The notes beneath the pieces were generated by a model, which saw only the letters and a program-made list of their open reading frames with translations, was not told where the DNA came from and did no database searches. The position numbers and the translations under genes are program-made. Below, one piece after another: positions 43,505 to 51,467 of a stretch of DNA of 64,000 nucleotides. This DNA comes from a virus. Where the stretch lies: positions 41,859-105,858 of the IMG/VR virus record IMGVR_UViG_3300031754_000002; one strand, written 5' to 3'. Every line of letters begins with the position of its first letter. Within the stretch, counting starts at the first letter, position 1.

Positions 43505-43814
43505 AAAAGCAGACGACTTCGACGACCGCTTCCAAGTGCGCTCGGGCTTCGACGGGACCGTGATGCTTCACCACTGGTTCCGGGCAAAGGACGGGCAGCA
43601 GTATGACGTTCTCGCCGGCAACATACGAGTCCTCGCAGCTAACGTGGTCGTCGGGTTTGATCTTCTTACCGACAAAAACGCGAACTGGGTCGCACTGATC
43701 GTGGGGGAGACTGATCAAATCACTATAGCGGGTTGTCAGGTGATGGGGGTCACAGCGTGCGACCTATCCAGCATCACATATGAAGCTAGCCGTACGATCT
43801 ATCGGGTGCCGTGA
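43494..43814 (+). CDS. Phage hypothetical protein beside groES (106 aa)
   Basis: CAGGAGA precedes ATG 43494. The protein is beta-rich (SGFDGTVMLHHWFRAKDGQQ, NWVALIVGETDQITIAG). Its pairing with GroES suggests a common function in folding of a phage protein, but no family is recognised. Confidence 0.55.
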   Translation: MAAKKADDFDDRFQVRSGFDGTVMLHHWFRAKDGQQYDVLAGNIRVLAANVVVGFDLLTDKNANWVALIVGETDQITIAGCQVMGVTACDLSSITYEASRTIYRVP

Positions 43815-44101
43815 TGCAGCTCAAACCCTTGGGTGACCGGCTGATCGTGCAAGCCATTCACGAGTCCGCTGTGCGCGCGAGTGGGCTCATTGTGCCCGCT
43901 ACGGCACAGGAGAGACCGCAGAACGGACGCATGCTCGCTATCGGTGATGGAAGGATCAGCGACAAGGGCCTCCGTGTCCCACCGGATGTGAAAGAGGGTG
44001 ACGAAGTGCTGTACAGCAAGTACGGTGCGACAGAGATCAAACTCAACGGTGAGGACTTGCTGATACTGCGGGAGTCAGACGTGCTCGCTATCGTCACCTA
44101 A
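43814..44101 (+). CDS. groES: GroES-type co-chaperonin (95 aa)
   Basis: The Cpn10 signature is plain: LKPLGDRLIVQAI at the start, SGLIVPATAQERPQNGRMLA (mobile loop and strand) and VKEGDEVLYSKYGATEIK with ESDVLAIV at the end. ATG 43814 overlaps the upstream TGA. No GroEL is encoded here, so it would act with host GroEL, as phage T4 gp31 does. Confidence 0.93.
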   Translation: MQLKPLGDRLIVQAIHESAVRASGLIVPATAQERPQNGRMLAIGDGRISDKGLRVPPDVKEGDEVLYSKYGATEIKLNGEDLLILRESDVLAIVT

Positions 44102-44316
44102 GCTTCACGCACAAGCCGAGACCGTCGGCGCAGCCGGCAATCATCACACGGGCTTAAGCACTGCGGCTTGCCGCGTCCAGCGGTCACGTTTGCACACTTC
44201 AACCCTGGATCAACCCACCACTCGAAAGCGCCCTCAACGCCATCTAGCGTTCGGTGCTCGCTGTAGTAGCGGTTACAAAACGCCTGCCACACGTGCTCTT
44301 TAGCGGGCGTGTTCAC
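44098..44316 (-). CDS. Cys-rich phage protein (72 aa)
   Basis: Convergent with groES, ending within its stop. The C-terminal half (LKCANVTAG, CLSPCDDCRLRRR) probably binds zinc; the N-terminus is a helix (EHVWQAFCNRYYSE). Confidence 0.55.
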   Translation of the reverse strand: MNTPAKEHVWQAFCNRYYSEHRTLDGVEGAFEWWVDPGLKCANVTAGRGKPQCLSPCDDCRLRRRSRLVREA

Positions 44317-44319
44317 GTG

Positions 44320-44685
44320 TCAACACCGAACATCGCGCAAGTCCACTGGTGGCGTCCAACCTATCGGCATAACCCACACGTGCCGTAGATTGCAGTTGTC
44401 CACAACTGCAACGAGGGGCGGGAACACCTCGATAGCCCAGCGCTGCGCACCATCCGGCGCGATCCGGTCCTTGATGCGCAGGAGATCATGCCACGGGATT
44501 TCTGTTCCCTCGTCGTGCCGGCGCACGCAAAGATGGTCAATGCCGGGATGCGTGGGGTGCTGAAATAGCTGCACGCTGTAGGTCTCGTTGAGCCATCCGC
44601 CGACTGCTGCCGGGTTCGGGTGCCTCGCTTGGACTAGCATGGAGCGATTCTCCCACGGGCCTTCCGCTCCCGTCCCGAGCTTCAC
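44320..44685 (-). CDS. DUF7694-like phage protein (121 aa)
   Basis: The segments WHDLLRIKDRIAPDG, WAIEVFPPLVAVVDN and NLRHVWVMPIGW follow the pattern I recall for DUF7694 proteins of phages. Function unknown. Confidence 0.6.
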   Translation of the reverse strand: MKLGTGAEGPWENRSMLVQARHPNPAAVGGWLNETYSVQLFQHPTHPGIDHLCVRRHDEGTEIPWHDLLRIKDRIAPDGAQRWAIEVFPPLVAVVDNCNLRHVWVMPIGWTPPVDLRDVRC

Positions 44686-45302
44686 TCGCGCTCCTTCACC
44701 ACAACCTTGACCCGTCGGCTCGGTGTCGCTGTCACCTTAGCGCGATCCAACGCCGCAGTAGTTCCGCTCACCTTGCGGAGCGCCACTATCCCCGCCTTCA
44801 CCGCGCTAGCCGTATAATTCACCTTCACCACCGGCAACACGTTCTCCCCCAACGATAGCACTATCCGCTTCAACCCCTCGGCCGTCTCTTTCAATGACAG
44901 GTTCAACGGAACATCCAACACGAGTGTTATCTGCCGCTTCAATGCTTTACCAGCAGCATCGGGGGTGATAGTGCCACGCTCGATTAGTGCGCGTAGCTCG
45001 GTTTCCAGTGCATCGGGTGGGTAGCTGTCGGTGCCTGCTGTTGGGGATGGCGCGGAAAGCTCGTACTGGAGTGTCTGCGGGTCGCCCACACGGACCGTCC
45101 AAACGGCGCCCCGGTCCAATCTCTCAAGCAGGGCGCTATTTACGATGGCTTCGGCGTCTGCGAGTTCGCCGCGCAACTGCTGCTGGTGAACCATGAACGC
45201 TGCGAGTGTTTCCGTGTCGGCGTCACGGACTGCCAGCCGCTCGCCGGTCACACGGTCGAGAACGCTCAGCGTAATTGGTTGAAGGTCTATATGCTCAGCC
45301 AT
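44682..45302 (-). CDS. Phage early protein (206 aa)
   Basis: ATG 45302 is chosen because it overlaps the upstream gene by eight bases and gives a natural start (MAEHIDLQPITL). Helical N-terminal half; C-terminal basic strand (TPSRRVKVVVKE). Next to the recombination-type gene. Confidence 0.5.
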   Translation of the reverse strand: MAEHIDLQPITLSVLDRVTGERLAVRDADTETLAAFMVHQQQLRGELADAEAIVNSALLERLDRGAVWTVRVGDPQTLQYELSAPSPTAGTDSYPPDALETELRALIERGTITPDAAGKALKRQITLVLDVPLNLSLKETAEGLKRIVLSLGENVLPVVKVNYTASAVKAGIVALRKVSGTTAALDRAKVTATPSRRVKVVVKERE

Positions 45303-45708
45303 GTCTCGCTCCGAATGTTGTGGGTCGCTCCTGCGGCGGCAAGGCATCCAAGAACGCCGCCCGCTTACTCCAATCGAGCAGCACATCCAATCCACGCCGA
45401 TCCGCCGTGTGCCTCCAGATTGATTGTGCCGCGGCATCCCGCAACCCTTCGGCGACATCCCGCTCATACCGTAGAGTCGCCACATGCTTGTCGCCTCGCG
45501 CGAGATCCTGAGCGACACTGATCGCGACCCCCTCAGCCTTCAAGCGAGTGATTGCCTGCGCGAGCGCTTCCCTATAGGCTCTCTCCGCGTCAGCGTAATG
45601 ACGCCCCTTTTGTGCGTACCACCGCTCAGCGTTCTGTTGTGCTTCGGAGGCCGCGCGATTCGCAGCAACGGCGGCAGCAAAATCAAACGGCTCGCTCTGC
45701 GTTACCAT
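45295..45708 (-). CDS. Coiled-coil early protein (137 aa)
   Basis: Almost entirely helical (ANRAASEAQQNAERWYAQ, YADAERAYREALAQAI, VATLRYERDVAEGLRDAA). This looks like phage early proteins that accompany single-strand annealing proteins. The overlap with 45708 supports co-translation. Confidence 0.55.
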   Translation of the reverse strand: MVTQSEPFDFAAAVAANRAASEAQQNAERWYAQKGRHYADAERAYREALAQAITRLKAEGVAISVAQDLARGDKHVATLRYERDVAEGLRDAAAQSIWRHTADRRGLDVLLDWSKRAAFLDALPPQERPTTFGARHG

Positions 45709-46721
45709 CAGAAAGGCACATCATCGACCGGACTCTCGGCATCCACAAGCGACGATCGGTCGGGCTCCTGCACCGTTGCTGCAGGGTCTCCATCGGCCGA
45801 CGGTTCGCTCGCCGCTGTTTTCGCCTGTGCCTCGGCTGCCTGCTCACGTTCCCGTGCCTGCTCATCACGCATTTCTTTGAGCGTCTTAGCGAACAAGCCG
45901 ATACACCGCGTCAACACGTAGGGATAGTAGTCGGGTTTCACTTGGCAGCAAACATCGACCGCCTTGCGTGCGCGCTCATCACCGGCCGGTAGGTTGAGCA
46001 TGAACGCCATCGCGCGGTAGGCTTGCCCCAACTGCTCGGCGGACGCGGCAACACCATACTCCAACGCGGGCTGGGCGGGCATCTCTTCGGCTGGTGTAGG
46101 GTTGTATCCTGCAATAGCGACTATCCAACCCAACGCCGCACGGAAGGCGCGAGAGGCAGCTCGCGTTTCGGCCTGACTTCTGAGCATCGGGTCGGGCTTT
46201 GGCATCCACTGGTGCTCCGCCCGAGAACACATCCCCGAGGCTCGTCCGATAACCACGCCGCCAGCAGTCTTGACCTCCACGGTTGCTTCCCAATCCTGGC
46301 CCTCAACGTCATACTCGATTTCCTTCTCAAGCACCCGGCTGCCCTTCGGCCCCGAGTACTTCTTCTCAAGCACATGGTAGGTGGTCTTCTCGCCTACGGG
46401 TTTGACGCTGCCGGGGATTGTCTCCGCATGCAACGCCTCGCCACCCAATGCTCCTGTCAAAGCGCCAAGAGCCTGCCATGCGCCGATTTCAAGGTGTGGC
46501 TTGCGGCCACCCATCGCCACCGCGAAGCCTTGGGCTTTCACGAGTCGGTCGAGCGAGTTCGCTATTTCCGTCGCGTGTGCGATCACCTCATCGGCAGTAG
46601 CGCCAGTCACAACACGACCACTCACTAGTGCGCCGTGTGAGTGGACCTCTAGCTCGGTGCTTGGCTCGTCGGGATCGGGCACGACCTCGGCGTCCTGAAT
46701 CGGCGGCTCGGTGTCGGTCAT
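45708..46721 (-). CDS. Recombination-type phage protein with SSB-like tail (337 aa)
   Basis: The core (PHLEIGAWQALGALTGAL, GVVIGRASGMCSRAEHQW, LRSQAETRAASRAFRAAL) is a widespread actinophage early protein, thought to take part in recombination or single-strand DNA handling. After an acidic, Ala-rich linker it ends SPVDDVPF, like the DDDIPF tip of SSB that docks partner enzymes. Exact activity not proven. Confidence 0.6.
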   Translation of the reverse strand: MTDTEPPIQDAEVVPDPDEPSTELEVHSHGALVSGRVVTGATADEVIAHATEIANSLDRLVKAQGFAVAMGGRKPHLEIGAWQALGALTGALGGEALHAETIPGSVKPVGEKTTYHVLEKKYSGPKGSRVLEKEIEYDVEGQDWEATVEVKTAGGVVIGRASGMCSRAEHQWMPKPDPMLRSQAETRAASRAFRAALGWIVAIAGYNPTPAEEMPAQPALEYGVAASAEQLGQAYRAMAFMLNLPAGDERARKAVDVCCQVKPDYYPYVLTRCIGLFAKTLKEMRDEQAREREQAAEAQAKTAASEPSADGDPAATVQEPDRSSLVDAESPVDDVPF

Positions 46722-46990
46722 GCGAACAGCACTTGCTCGCCGCAGTCAGGACACTCGCGCACCTGCACGATAAGCGGAAGCCCCGTCTCCTGGTGCGCCC
46801 GGTACGCTGGAGCGCCTTCTGGCGGGTACATAACGTAGTGCGCCTCATGTGCGTCTATCGCCGCGATAACGTCGGCTGCTGTTTCTCGCACATCGTCAGC
46901 GAGTTTGACCTGCGTGTGGTGCAGTAGCTCGGGGTTAGCTGAGCATGGCTCCCGGTGCGTTGCGTAGATGCGCTTCTCCGGTACCCTCAT
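46718..46990 (-). CDS. Phage hypothetical protein with CxxC (90 aa)
   Basis: A soluble protein with a C-terminal CPDCGEQVL ribbon half-site and a VMYPPEGAPAYRAHQE segment. No family. Confidence 0.5.
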   Translation of the reverse strand: MRVPEKRIYATHREPCSANPELLHHTQVKLADDVRETAADVIAAIDAHEAHYVMYPPEGAPAYRAHQETGLPLIVQVRECPDCGEQVLFA

Positions 46991-47199
46991 GCGCTGGCGC
47001 CCTGCGCAGCCCTATGCAGTCGCCTTAGCGCTTCTACATAGCTCGCTTGCCGTGCTGGATTCCAATGCTCCGGTGGCCTGTTCCCGTACTCCTCGCCGAG
47101 TGCGTCAAGCAGCGCCAAGGCGTGCTCGGGGTCCAGGGGCACGTAATGGATGCCAGCTATACGTACGGGATCGCCGTACTCGACAATCTCGACGCTCAC
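46987..47199 (-). CDS. Phage hypothetical protein (70 aa)
   Basis: VEIVEYGDPVRIAGIHYVPL is a beta hairpin followed by helices (PEHALALLDALGEEYG). Second gene of the leftward early operon. Confidence 0.5.
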   Translation of the reverse strand: MSVEIVEYGDPVRIAGIHYVPLDPEHALALLDALGEEYGNRPPEHWNPARQASYVEALRRLHRAAQGASA

Positions 47200-47348
47200 G
47201 CCGCCGCCCTGTCTACATGCGGCCCGGCGTTATGCCGCTCAATGATCGCAGCCTTGAGTGCTTCGCCCGGAGGGATAACGATGTGTGTCGGTGGCTCGTG
47301 CTCCCGTGATATACACCGGATGTTACCGGAACCACCCGTGTCTGTCAA
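47196..47348 (-). CDS. First gene of the early operon (50 aa, TTG start)
   Basis: The frame to a TTG at 47348 reads MTDTGGSGNIRCISRE, then IPPGEALKAAIIERHNAG. The TTG coincides with the -35 hexamer of a candidate promoter, so both calls cannot be right as stated. No other in-frame start is present. Confidence 0.35.
   Translation of the reverse strand: MTDTGGSGNIRCISREHEPPTHIVIPPGEALKAAIIERHNAGPHVDRAAA
47320..47348 (-). promoter_or_regulatory. Candidate sigma70-type early promoter
   Basis: On the minus strand TTGACA (47343-47348) and TAACAT (47320-47325) are separated by exactly 17 bases. It sits directly after a terminator and before the long leftward gene series, as an early promoter should. 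Confidence 0.5.
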
Positions 47349-47360
47349 GAGCCCCGGAAC

Positions 47361-47392
47361 AAAAGAACGGGACGCCCCGAAGGACGCCCCGT
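47361..47392 (-). terminator. Intrinsic terminator with UUCG tetraloop
   Basis: On the minus strand an 11-bp stem (ACGGGGCGTCC, two G-U pairs) closes on TTCG and is followed by TCTTTT. It would stop leftward transcripts arriving from the Ro60/RtcB side before the early promoter. Confidence 0.75.
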
Positions 47393-47457
47393 GACCACAA
47401 GCGATTGCAAACCACAACGCCCCAGGATGGGACGCGCCGCGAAGCCTACCACAAAAA

Positions 47458-47468
47458 AGCTCGCCGTG
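47458..47468 (-). terminator. Left arm of a terminator hairpin split by the IS element
   Basis: AGCTCGCCGTG here and CACGGCGAGCT at 50640-50650 are perfect complements. Without the element they would be 13 bases apart, followed on the minus strand by TTTTTT. The insertion put 3.15 kb into the loop. Confidence 0.7.
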
Positions 47469-47492
47469 AGATTGGTGGTAGTGGGTCAGTTT

Positions 47493-47824
47493 CAATCGAG
47501 TAGCCCCGCGATCTCGCACTTCACGATCTTTTATGCCCGACCGCTTCTAACGAAAACCCCCTGCAATTCTAAGGGTTAAAATCCGTCATCCGGCGGGTAG
47601 GCTAGCTTTCCACGTAGATAGGGCCTGGTCCGACGGAGGCAGGAATCCTGACTTCTGCGCCAAGCGTTCGGTCCACACCAAAGCTAGACCCTTCGGTGTG
47701 GTGGGACTTTCTTCCCGCTGGGACCTACCGCCACTTCTGCACGCCTACCGGGCTGAGCCTATAGGCTAGAGGCCCGACAGGCGGAAGTTTCGTCTTTAGC
47801 ACAATTTCCCCTGCAAAGCCCCGA
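47493..47824. other. Non-coding, hairpin-rich region inside the second IS1 element
   Basis: The first 30 bases repeat the transposase 3' end of the first element (ending Leu-Leu-Asp-stop), so the present transposase is displaced from the terminus. The rest has no good frame but has hairpins CCACACC/GGTGTGG (47673-47701), AGCC/GGCT near 47757 and two copies each of ACTTCTGC and CCTACCG. A structured RNA is possible. Confidence 0.45.
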
Positions 47825-48667
47825 CTAACCGTCCAGCAATGCGGCGATCTCGCGCAGGCTCCAAATGTGATCTGCGACGCCAGCAGCCATCGCGGGCGTC
47901 CGAGGATAGGGGTTGGCGAGCGTCGAGTGGACCCGCGCGAAGTTGTAGTGCATGTAGTGGAGGCTGACGGCGTGCGCGAAGTTCTCGGCCTTCTTTGAGA
48001 ACGCGTTGGTCAGGCGTGTGCAGCGCCTCATCCCCATTCGCATCGTCAAGTTCTGCCGCTCGACGTAGCTTGTGCTGATCTTCGCCGGGTCCGGGTCGCC
48101 GCGCTTCACGTCGATGTCGATGCCCGTGCAGACTGCAGGGCTATAGCGGCGTTCCCCGGACGGGTCACGGCCGTAGAGCTTCTGTAGGACGGCCCAGTCC
48201 ACTTCGGTTCCGAATGAGAACCCGATCGCCGCCGCGTACGCCTTCAACCCATCCGTCGTGAGCTGCACATGGCTATCCCGCAGCCGGTGCTTCAAGTCCA
48301 TCATGAACAGGAAGCCGTCTTCCGCGTTGCGCTGGCCCACGTACCAGCTCGGCACGAGCTTCGTGTCCGCGTCTATGGCGATCCACGTCCACACGTTGCC
48401 GTAGCCGTACTTGCCCTTGTGCTGCTCCGGCACGTTCTTCTGCTTGCTGTAGACGAAGTTCCATATCTCATCGCATTGGAGCGTCTTGCACGGCAGGTTG
48501 ACGAGCGTTCGGTCTTGGTAGCTCTCGCAAGCCTCTCCGAGGTCTACGACCAGTTTCGTGATCGTGTTCTTCGCGGCCCCCGTGATCCTCACGGTGCTTC
48601 GGATACTCATGCCCTCGACCAAGCAGCCGATGACCTGCGCGCGCTTCTCTGTGCTCAAGCGATTCAT
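47825..48667 (-). CDS. IS1-family DDE transposase (280 aa)
   Basis: It parallels the transposase at 17152-17991 throughout: MNRLSTEKRAQVIG start, LQCDEIWNFV, LTTDGLKAYAAA and STSYVERQNLTMRMG catalytic blocks, and NPYPRTPAMAAGVADHIW near the end. The pair are related but clearly diverged, so the two elements are not recent copies. Confidence 0.9.
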   Translation of the reverse strand: MNRLSTEKRAQVIGCLVEGMSIRSTVRITGAAKNTITKLVVDLGEACESYQDRTLVNLPCKTLQCDEIWNFVYSKQKNVPEQHKGKYGYGNVWTWIAIDADTKLVPSWYVGQRNAEDGFLFMMDLKHRLRDSHVQLTTDGLKAYAAAIGFSFGTEVDWAVLQKLYGRDPSGERRYSPAVCTGIDIDVKRGDPDPAKISTSYVERQNLTMRMGMRRCTRLTNAFSKKAENFAHAVSLHYMHYNFARVHSTLANPYPRTPAMAAGVADHIWSLREIAALLDG

Positions 48668-48807
48668 CCTGACCTATTATGCTTGAGCTATCGGACGGAA
48701 CCGTCGGAGGGCGGAGGACGCACCTTCGCGGCACCACAAAGGCGAAATAGGAGCACCTTCGGCATCCTTCGGGGTCTTCCGTTTGGCGATGCGCTATCCT
48801 AACCCGC

Positions 48808-49416
48808 ATGGCCGATTTGCATATGACGGTGGACCTTGCGAACCCGCAGGATGTTCGGTCGAAGATGCCCGAGATCGAGAGCCTGCTCGCCACCGCGCGG
48901 CAGCAACTTGCCGACGTGGAGGCGCAAGTTGATCTGCTGGAGCGCCTTGTGGGGCAGCCCCCCGCATCGCAGGCTACGTCTACAACGGGTTCCGGCAAGC
49001 GCGCCCGAAGCAAGACGGCGCGGAAAGCGCGGCCCACTCGCAAAGCGGCGCCCGCCCAGGAACGGGCCGTCGAGGCGATCGAAGTGGCTGGCCGTGCTAT
49101 GGGTCCGGCTGAGCTGTTCCGCTTCATGAACGAACACGCACTACCCGGCGCGAACACCGTCGAGCGTCTAGGCTCGATCTTGTGGGCCGCAGCGGGGTCC
49201 GGCCGTCTTGTGAGGACGGACGGCAAGTACGCCCCCACGGGCGGATTCCGTGCCCATCGCGCGCCCGCCGCCGCCGCGTCAAACGGGCAGATGTCCGTGT
49301 CCGCGCAACTGCCTGGACCCAATGGTTCTGGGTCGCCTACGGCAGTTCTACAGACTTCCCCCCAATCCCTATCCCAAGGAGGCGGTGGAGGGCCGAGAGA
49401 GTCGGAGGAAGATTAG
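48808..49416 (+). CDS. Coiled-coil plus winged-helix-like cargo protein (202 aa)
   Basis: Residues 15-55 form a helix (LLATARQQLADVEAQVDL), a Lys/Arg/Ala-rich linker follows, and residues 95-155 look like a winged helix (ERAVEAIEVAGRAMGPAEL, SGRLVRTDGKYAPTG). The C-terminus is disordered. Divergent from the transposase, so it may regulate it. Confidence 0.6.
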   Translation: MADLHMTVDLANPQDVRSKMPEIESLLATARQQLADVEAQVDLLERLVGQPPASQATSTTGSGKRARSKTARKARPTRKAAPAQERAVEAIEVAGRAMGPAELFRFMNEHALPGANTVERLGSILWAAAGSGRLVRTDGKYAPTGGFRAHRAPAAAASNGQMSVSAQLPGPNGSGSPTAVLQTSPQSLSQGGGGGPRESEED

Positions 49417-49440
49417 GCCGCTGCCTGGGTGCCTTCCTCT

Positions 49441-49468
49441 GGGAATGGGTCGGGCCCGACCCATTCCC
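49441..49468. terminator. Perfect 28-bp palindrome, bidirectional terminator candidate
   Basis: GGGAATGGGTCGGG is followed directly by its exact reverse complement, between the convergent genes ending at 49416 and 49555. No long T-run follows, so termination is likely but not certain. Confidence 0.55.
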
Positions 49469-49554
49469 CTCTCGTGCAGCTATGTTCGACATCTAGTCTA
49501 TCGGTTCCTGCGGCGCTTGACTACGCCTGCGCGGACTGTGAGTCAGCAGGCGCG

Positions 49555-49761
49555 CTAGCCCTGTGTCTGCCAGCGCGCCTGCGCGGCCTTCCGGGCGATC
49601 TCCGAACGCCGCTCGGCCGTGAGCTTCGCTGCACGCGCCGGACCACCCTTCTTACCGCCGTTGCGGCCGTTGACCTGCGCGGGCGTCTCCTGCGGCACCG
49701 GCTGATCGCGCTCGATGGTCGCCTGGACGACCTTGTACGCGAGCTGGTTGAAGTCAGCCAC
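49555..49761 (-). CDS. Small basic KGG-motif protein, element cargo (68 aa)
   Basis: The C-terminal half (NGGKKGGPARAAKLTAERR, EIARKAAQARW) matches the cargo protein at 16839-17084; the N-terminus (FNQLAYKVVQATIE) also parallels it. Possibly a nucleoid- or RNA-binding accessory. Confidence 0.65.
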   Translation of the reverse strand: MADFNQLAYKVVQATIERDQPVPQETPAQVNGRNGGKKGGPARAAKLTAERRSEIARKAAQARWQTQG

Positions 49762-49780
49762 GTCCTCAATGCTACTCCGG

Positions 49781-49993
49781 TCAGGGGATGCCGTCCCACA
49801 AGCGTCCAGCGGGCACCTTGAACGCCTTGGCGAGGATCACAACCGTCGGGAAGCGTGGTGCCCGTGCGCCGCGCTCCATCTTCGATATCGCCGTGTAATG
49901 CAGCCCGCTGACCCTGGATAGCTCCTCTTGGGACCAGCCACGCTCGGCGCGCAGCTCCTTCATGTTCGCGGCGAAACGCTCGATCGGGCTCAC
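49781..49993 (-). CDS. XRE-family HTH regulator, element cargo (70 aa)
   Basis: The GTG at 49993 gives a compact HTH protein (MKELRAERGWSQEELSRV, GLHYTAISKMERGAR, VVILAKAFKVPAGRL). A start further upstream (50089) would run into the divergent lipoprotein promoter. Confidence 0.8.
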   Translation of the reverse strand: MSPIERFAANMKELRAERGWSQEELSRVSGLHYTAISKMERGARAPRFPTVVILAKAFKVPAGRLWDGIP

Positions 49994-50130
49994 GATCCCG
50001 TGAGCTTCAACCGCCCGACCTAGAAAGCCAAGAGACAGACCGTCAAGATTCGTGTAGGCTGACCCTCGACAGCGCCCCCGCACGAGCACAAATCGCCGGG
50101 GGCATGGCCGAACCTAACCGGAGGTCCGAC

Positions 50131-50601
50131 ATGCGGAATAATAGCCCGTGGGTTCTGTTCCTGCGTCTTCTTGCTAGCGGCGCCGTCCTGCTCACTATAG
50201 GCGGCTGTGCCAACAGCTCCGCGCAGGTGTCATCAACCCCCACAGCGTCTACAGAACCCACGTATGTCCAGGAGGAACATGCCGAGACAGCCTTCGAGAC
50301 ACGTTTCCGCTCCGAATTCATGGAGGGCAAGAACCAGGGCTATCTACGCTCTAACACGGTACGCTTCAGGACACCATGCCACAGTGACGGGAACGACAAA
50401 TGGACCTGCGAAGGCTGGGGCATGGAAGCCATCGCAGGCAGCGAAAACTGCGTTCTCGTGACCGCCTCCGTGACTGCGAGCGGCGTTGAAGGCGAACTCC
50501 ATGCCGAAACCGAGTCGCCACAGCAAGAAGGATTCAACGTCTGCCGAGAAGGAGCCAAAGAAGGCCAGCCACTCGGCAACCTAAACGCCGAAAGCGGCTA
50601 G
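50131..50601 (+). CDS. Lipoprotein, element cargo (156 aa)
   Basis: GGAGG precedes ATG 50131. A signal peptide (VLFLRLLASGAVLL) ends in the lipobox LTIGGC. The mature part is acidic with four Cys residues (including FRTPCHSD and WTCEGWG), likely disulfide-bonded outside the cell. Family unknown. It ends nine bases before the right terminus. Confidence 0.65.
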   Translation: MRNNSPWVLFLRLLASGAVLLTIGGCANSSAQVSSTPTASTEPTYVQEEHAETAFETRFRSEFMEGKNQGYLRSNTVRFRTPCHSDGNDKWTCEGWGMEAIAGSENCVLVTASVTASGVEGELHAETESPQQEGFNVCREGAKEGQPLGNLNAESG

Positions 50602-50639
50602 CCCCGAATCAAACTGACCCACTACCAGATTGGTGGTCC

Positions 50640-50650
50640 CACGGCGAGCT
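50640..50650 (-). terminator. Right arm of the split terminator hairpin
   Basis: CACGGCGAGCT, complementary to 47458-47468. See the left arm for the reconstruction. Confidence 0.7.
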
Positions 50651-50704
50651 AGCAGTGACAAACGAACGAAGGGCCAGCTACTTCACTTGGCGAGCGAAGC
50701 ATAT

Positions 50705-50727
50705 CACGCCGGGCTCACCCCGGCGTG
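50705..50727. other. Strong hairpin downstream of the Rpf-like gene
   Basis: CACGCCGGG and CCCGGCGTG form a 9-bp GC-rich stem with a 5-base loop. No T-run follows on either strand, so it may protect the transcript 3' end rather than terminate. Confidence 0.4.
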
Positions 50728-50774
50728 GCTACATGCCCTGGGTTCCATATTGCCGCTGTTTGCGGGCGATTTCC

Positions 50775-51207
50775 TCAAGGCTCATTGCGCATCACCCCCC
50801 CACACGCAGGCACCGACAACGGCCACGAAGTCCGGTGGCTCGGCTCATAGCTGTTGAAGATGATCGTCTGCTGTTCGGGGGTCGCCGAGGACGCCGAGCC
50901 GTAACGGCCACCACCGGCAGCTTCCCAAGTTGCGGGCATCCATTGGTATGCCCCTTCATAAGGTAAGTCCACGATGTGCCAGTTTACTGTGGACGCTGAC
51001 TCGGAGCCCGGTTCCCCGCTCTCTCGATTCGCTACACACAAGTCGAAGGCGCTCATCTTACCTTCAACTTGAGGCTTATGGTGATGCTTCCACCAGAGTC
51101 GTCCACAACGGACGGTCCGGCAAACATGATGATGATGATGTGTCCTATGCTCCGGCTGGCTGAATCCCAGCGTCACGATCAGTAGGGCAGAAAGAAGAAT
51201 GTCTCAT
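50775..51207 (-). pseudogene. Rpf/lysozyme-like secreted wall enzyme, frameshifted near its start
   Basis: The domain reads CVANRESGE (catalytic Glu), WHIVDLPYEGAYQWMPATW and TIIFNSYEPSH with WPLSVPACGG, the transglycosylase-like fold of resuscitation factors. A His-rich linker precedes it. GGGAGG and ATG 51207 are out of frame by one base; dropping a C near 51200 gives a clean signal peptide (ILLSALLIVTLGFS). Function: peptidoglycan cleavage. Confidence 0.65.
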
Positions 51208-51460
51208 GGGCCTCCCGCTAGTTTGCATGGTGCCCACCAGTGCGGCACGGGCCTTCTCGGCATCATCCGCCGAGGCGAAGTCGCGAAGCCTAGCAATACC
51301 TTCAGATAGCAGTCGGGTCGAGCCGGTCCCCGAAGGGATAACCCTACCCGACCCTAACTCGACGGCGCGCTAGCGAGGCGCCCCCTAGGGCAGCCCACAC
51401 CGTCGAACCTAGATGTAGCCTACCGGCGTCCCGCGTGTGCCGAAGTCTCGCAGCCATGTG
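51208..51460 (-). other. Structured spacer between rtcB and the Rpf-like gene
   Basis: About 250 bases contain nested inverted repeats on the minus strand: GTCGAG/CTCGAC, GGGTT-based pairs and a CCC-TTCG-GGG tetraloop hairpin, plus GGCGC/GCGCC. No well-supported gene. A regulatory or processed RNA is possible. Confidence 0.35.
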
Positions 51461-51467
51461 TGCGTGC

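Larger units (their letters stand above)
47477..50626. mobile_element. Second IS1-family element with passenger genes (3150 bp)
   Basis: Termini GGTAGTGGGTCAGTTT (47477-47492) and its perfect inverted copy (50611-50626) are flanked by an 8-bp duplication AGATTGGT (47469-47476 and 50627-50634). It carries a leftward transposase, about 330 bp of non-coding DNA, a winged-helix-like gene, a KGG protein, an XRE regulator and a lipoprotein. Confidence 0.92.

Noticed and set aside
47590-47700. TnpB-type guide RNA (omega RNA)
   Set aside because: A GGCAGGAATCC-like string is present, but there is no TnpB gene or remnant, and the element is IS1-type.
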